Notes under the pieces: generated by a model | Databases searched by the model: none | What the model was told of the DNA's origin: nothing | Seen by the model: only the letters and a program-made list of their open reading frames with translations | Assembly (NCBI GenBank): GCA_013415575.1 | Contig: JAAEES010000080.1 | Location: forward strand, 1-5,680 | Direction: 5' to 3' | From: Methanomicrobiales archaeon | GTDB lineage: Archaea > Halobacteriota > Methanomicrobia > Methanomicrobiales > Methanospirillaceae | DNA: 5,680 nt | Translations under genes and position numbers: made by a program | Shown: positions 4,377 through 5,680 of the stretch, piece after piece | Position numbering within the stretch: position 1 is the first letter of the stretch | How the letters are laid out: every line of letters starts with the position of its first letter

Positions 4377-5545
4377 CAGATCACCCCGGTCAGCCGGAGG
4401 ACTCCCAAGAGCACGGCAAGCGCGATTCCCGATCCTGCCATGATCACCATGGCCGGTATGTAGCGGAAGATCTCCCTTTTCACCCCGGTCCGGGAGGTGA
4501 ACGGGGTGCAGCCGGTAAAGTTCAGCGCCAGATAGGCCGTCACCACTGCCATCATGAACACAACGCTGAGTGCCGCCAGGAGATTCGCCATGGATGTGAA
4601 TGAAAACACAGAGGGGATAGTGACAGCAAAGGGAAGCGCAATCACCCCTCCCAGGATGAACCCTTTCGTGCTGAAGTCATGTGTGGGGATGACGGGGAGC
4701 AGCGCGGGGAAGAGTACGGTCCCGGCAAGTACCGCGGTGAATGCTGCGAGGGCGGCAAGGGGACCGGCCAGGAACCAGAACGCCAGTACAGCAACGAAGG
4801 TGGCCGGTACTGCATGCACGAACTCGATGGGGGTCAGCACCAGCCGGTCGTTCAGCGGGAACCGGACCCGGCGCATATCGGGGGTCGCTGTCCGGGTTTC
4901 CAGGTAGCGGGGGAGGTCACGGGCATGGACCGGACCGTATTCCACCCGGAAGCCGGAGCGCCGCCGGACCTCATGGGCGGCAATCCCCGGCGCACCGAGC
5001 TGGGGCAGGATGAGGGTCCGGTGCCGGACCACGGAGGCAAGCCCGGTGATTGCAACCCTCTGCACGAGTTCGTCGGTGCCAAACGTTCCTTTTCCGGCGG
5101 CACACCAGACGTTTATGCCCTTCGTGTCCAGGACCAGGAGGTAGCAGTCGATCCCGGTGAGAACGGAGCGGACTGCATCGAAGCTCAGCGTGTAGTTGGC
5201 CGAGACCAGTACCGGTGAATCAGGATCCGGGTTCCCGAGCCGGTACAGACCAGGGTCGACCCGGTGGCCCATCCGGTTAACGCCCCAGCGGGCGAGGAAG
5301 TGGTCGAGATGATCGGTGAAAGTGAGGGTGCTGGTGGTAGTACCGATCCCCCGGGATTGGCCAAGGATGGGGAGGTTCTTCCGAGGTTCTTCCGTAGGGG
5401 AACGGATATCAGCTGATGAACACTGGTCAGGATCGGATTCCGGGCAGGTACAGGAAGTCACGGTACCGTCACACGAAGGAGTTTCCTCATGAGGAACATC
5501 CGGACAGCATGAGCAGGAGGAACGATAAGATCGTTCAGGTTCCAT
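4376..5545 (-). CDS. hgcA: HgcA, corrinoid mercury methyltransferase with Cys-rich N-terminal leader
   Basis: A 389-residue membrane corrinoid protein that methylates Hg(II). The globular corrinoid-binding domain, related to the large subunit of the corrinoid iron-sulfur protein, spans about 75-240: RWGVNRMGHRVDPGLY (86-101), PVLVSANYTLSFD (111-123) and the cap helix N145-VWCAAGKGTFGTDEL, with C148 as the lower axial cobalt ligand unique to HgcA. ILPQLGAPG (179-187) and YGPVHARDLP (203-212) are further family blocks. The C-terminal domain has five membrane helices (about 241-262, 263-284, 295-314, 317-342, 362-385) and the conserved loop NFTGCTPFTSRTGVKRE (342-358). Methyl groups are thought to come from the reductive acetyl-CoA or methanogenesis pathway. 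Odd here: residues 1-60 are a polar leader with Cys at 11, 13, 14, 25, 32, 34 and 42, less GC-rich at third codon positions than the core. ATG 5545 is 3 bases after the previous stop with AGGAAGG upstream; no other ATG or GTG lies between the leader's end and Met92, inside the core, so the leader must be translated. Confidence 0.96.
   Translation of the reverse strand: MEPERSYRSSCSCCPDVPHEETPSCDGTVTSCTCPESDPDQCSSADIRSPTEEPRKNLPILGQSRGIGTTTSTLTFTDHLDHFLARWGVNRMGHRVDPGLYRLGNPDPDSPVLVSANYTLSFDAVRSVLTGIDCYLLVLDTKGINVWCAAGKGTFGTDELVQRVAITGLASVVRHRTLILPQLGAPGIAAHEVRRRSGFRVEYGPVHARDLPRYLETRTATPDMRRVRFPLNDRLVLTPIEFVHAVPATFVAVLAFWFLAGPLAALAAFTAVLAGTVLFPALLPVIPTHDFSTKGFILGGVIALPFAVTIPSVFSFTSMANLLAALSVVFMMAVVTAYLALNFTGCTPFTSRTGVKREIFRYIPAMVIMAGSGIALAVLLGVLRLTGVI
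4382..4387 (-). promoter_or_regulatory. Ribosome binding site of hgcB inside the hgcA end
   Basis: GGGGTG, extending to GGGGTGATC, strongly matches the complement of the 16S rRNA 3' end and stands 5 bases before the hgcB ATG. It uses the last codons of hgcA, so hgcB translation is both coupled to hgcA and independently initiated. Confidence 0.6.
5373..5394. repeat. Exact 11-bp tandem duplication inside hgcA
   Basis: AGGTTCTTCCG occurs twice back to back (5373-5383 and 5384-5394). On the coding strand it encodes the TEEPRKNLP linker (residues 51-59) joining the Cys-rich leader to the corrinoid domain. Because the unit is 11 bases, gain or loss of one copy shifts the frame between leader and core. 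Confidence 0.85.
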
Positions 5546-5548
5546 CTT

Positions 5549-5680
5549 TCACTGCCCTTCCTGCACCAGGGGGCCGAGGATCTCCTGGACCATGCCGCTC
5601 AGGTTCCCGACCTTCATCAGGGCGAGGCAGCAGACCTCCCCGTTCTTTTCCCAGCTGATCAGGGCCAGCTTGTCACCGCT
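5549..5680 (-). CDS. C-terminal fragment of an unknown protein, first in the hgcAB operon as seen
   Basis: Only the last 43 codons are inside the window; the 5' part lies beyond the right edge. The fragment reads KLALISWEKNGEVCCLALMK (two likely strands with a CC pair in the second) followed by a terminal amphipathic helix NLSGMVQEILGPLVQ. This beta-hairpin-plus-helix ending resembles roadblock/LC7-type domains, but the piece is too short to assign. Its TGA (5551-5549) is 3 bases from the hgcA ATG, and the hgcA ribosome binding site lies inside its last codons, so the two genes are almost certainly co-transcribed. It is therefore a candidate accessory or regulatory protein for mercury methylation. 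Confidence 0.7.
   Translation of the reverse strand, partial: SGDKLALISWEKNGEVCCLALMKVGNLSGMVQEILGPLVQEGQ
5556..5562 (-). promoter_or_regulatory. Ribosome binding site of hgcA
   Basis: AGGAAGG lies 10 bases before the hgcA ATG, within the last codons of the preceding gene. It supports the ATG at 5545 as the true start and so supports translation of the Cys-rich leader. Confidence 0.5.

Noticed and set aside
4679..5218. 179-codon open frame on the plus strand
   Set aside because: Antisense shadow of hgcA; low-complexity composition and no family resemblance, whereas the minus strand encodes conserved HgcA blocks.
3873..5680. A mer-type mercury resistance operon around hgcAB
   Set aside because: No MerA, MerB, MerR or MerT/P features are visible; the Cys-rich tails belong to HgcA and HgcB themselves.

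Overview
The window looks like chromosomal DNA of a GC-rich euryarchaeal methanogen, most likely of the Methanomicrobiales (Methanoregula/Methanosphaerula-like). This is inferred from the archaeal promoter style (TATA boxes about 27-28 bases upstream of start codons, suggesting leaderless transcripts), an RNB ribonuclease lacking the bacterial cold-shock domains, strong GGAGGT/GGTGAT ribosome binding sites, and a mercury-methylation gene pair of the kind known from methanogens. Species cannot be fixed from sequence reading alone.

Layout, left to right. The end of an unidentified gene with a Cys-rich V4R-like C-terminus (2-127, +) is followed by a hairpin/T-run terminator. A leaderless RNB-family exoribonuclease follows (219-1697, +). 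The gap behind it (1698-1931) holds what looks like a complete small RNA unit: TATA box at 1739-1746, predicted start near 1771, a long imperfect hairpin, then a terminator hairpin ending in TTTT at 1852. Next come a HEAT-repeat protein (1932-2366, +), a convergent YwbE-family protein (2401-2640, -), a small lower-GC orphan gene (2767-3027, -) and a divergent VIT-family membrane protein (3198-3872, +).

The right third is a minus-strand operon: the end of an unknown gene (5549-5680), then hgcA (4376-5545), then hgcB (3993-4376). The first two are 3 bases apart and hgcA/hgcB overlap by one base (TGATG). HgcA carries the cap-helix motif NVWCAAGK and a five-helix membrane domain. HgcB carries two 4Fe-4S motifs, the conserved single Cys (C70) and a C-terminal Cys pair. 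Together they are the known determinants of microbial methylmercury formation: HgcA transfers a methyl group from its corrinoid to Hg(II), and HgcB recycles the corrinoid electronically and/or hands over Hg(II).

The most unusual points are: (1) Cys-rich tails on both partners, an N-terminal leader on HgcA with 7 Cys in 42 residues and a HgcB tail with 9 Cys after residue 70; (2) an exact 11-bp tandem duplication in hgcA that sits at the joint between leader and core and decides whether they are in frame; (3) the unclassified small RNA unit. No CRISPR array, insertion sequence, tRNA or rRNA was found.
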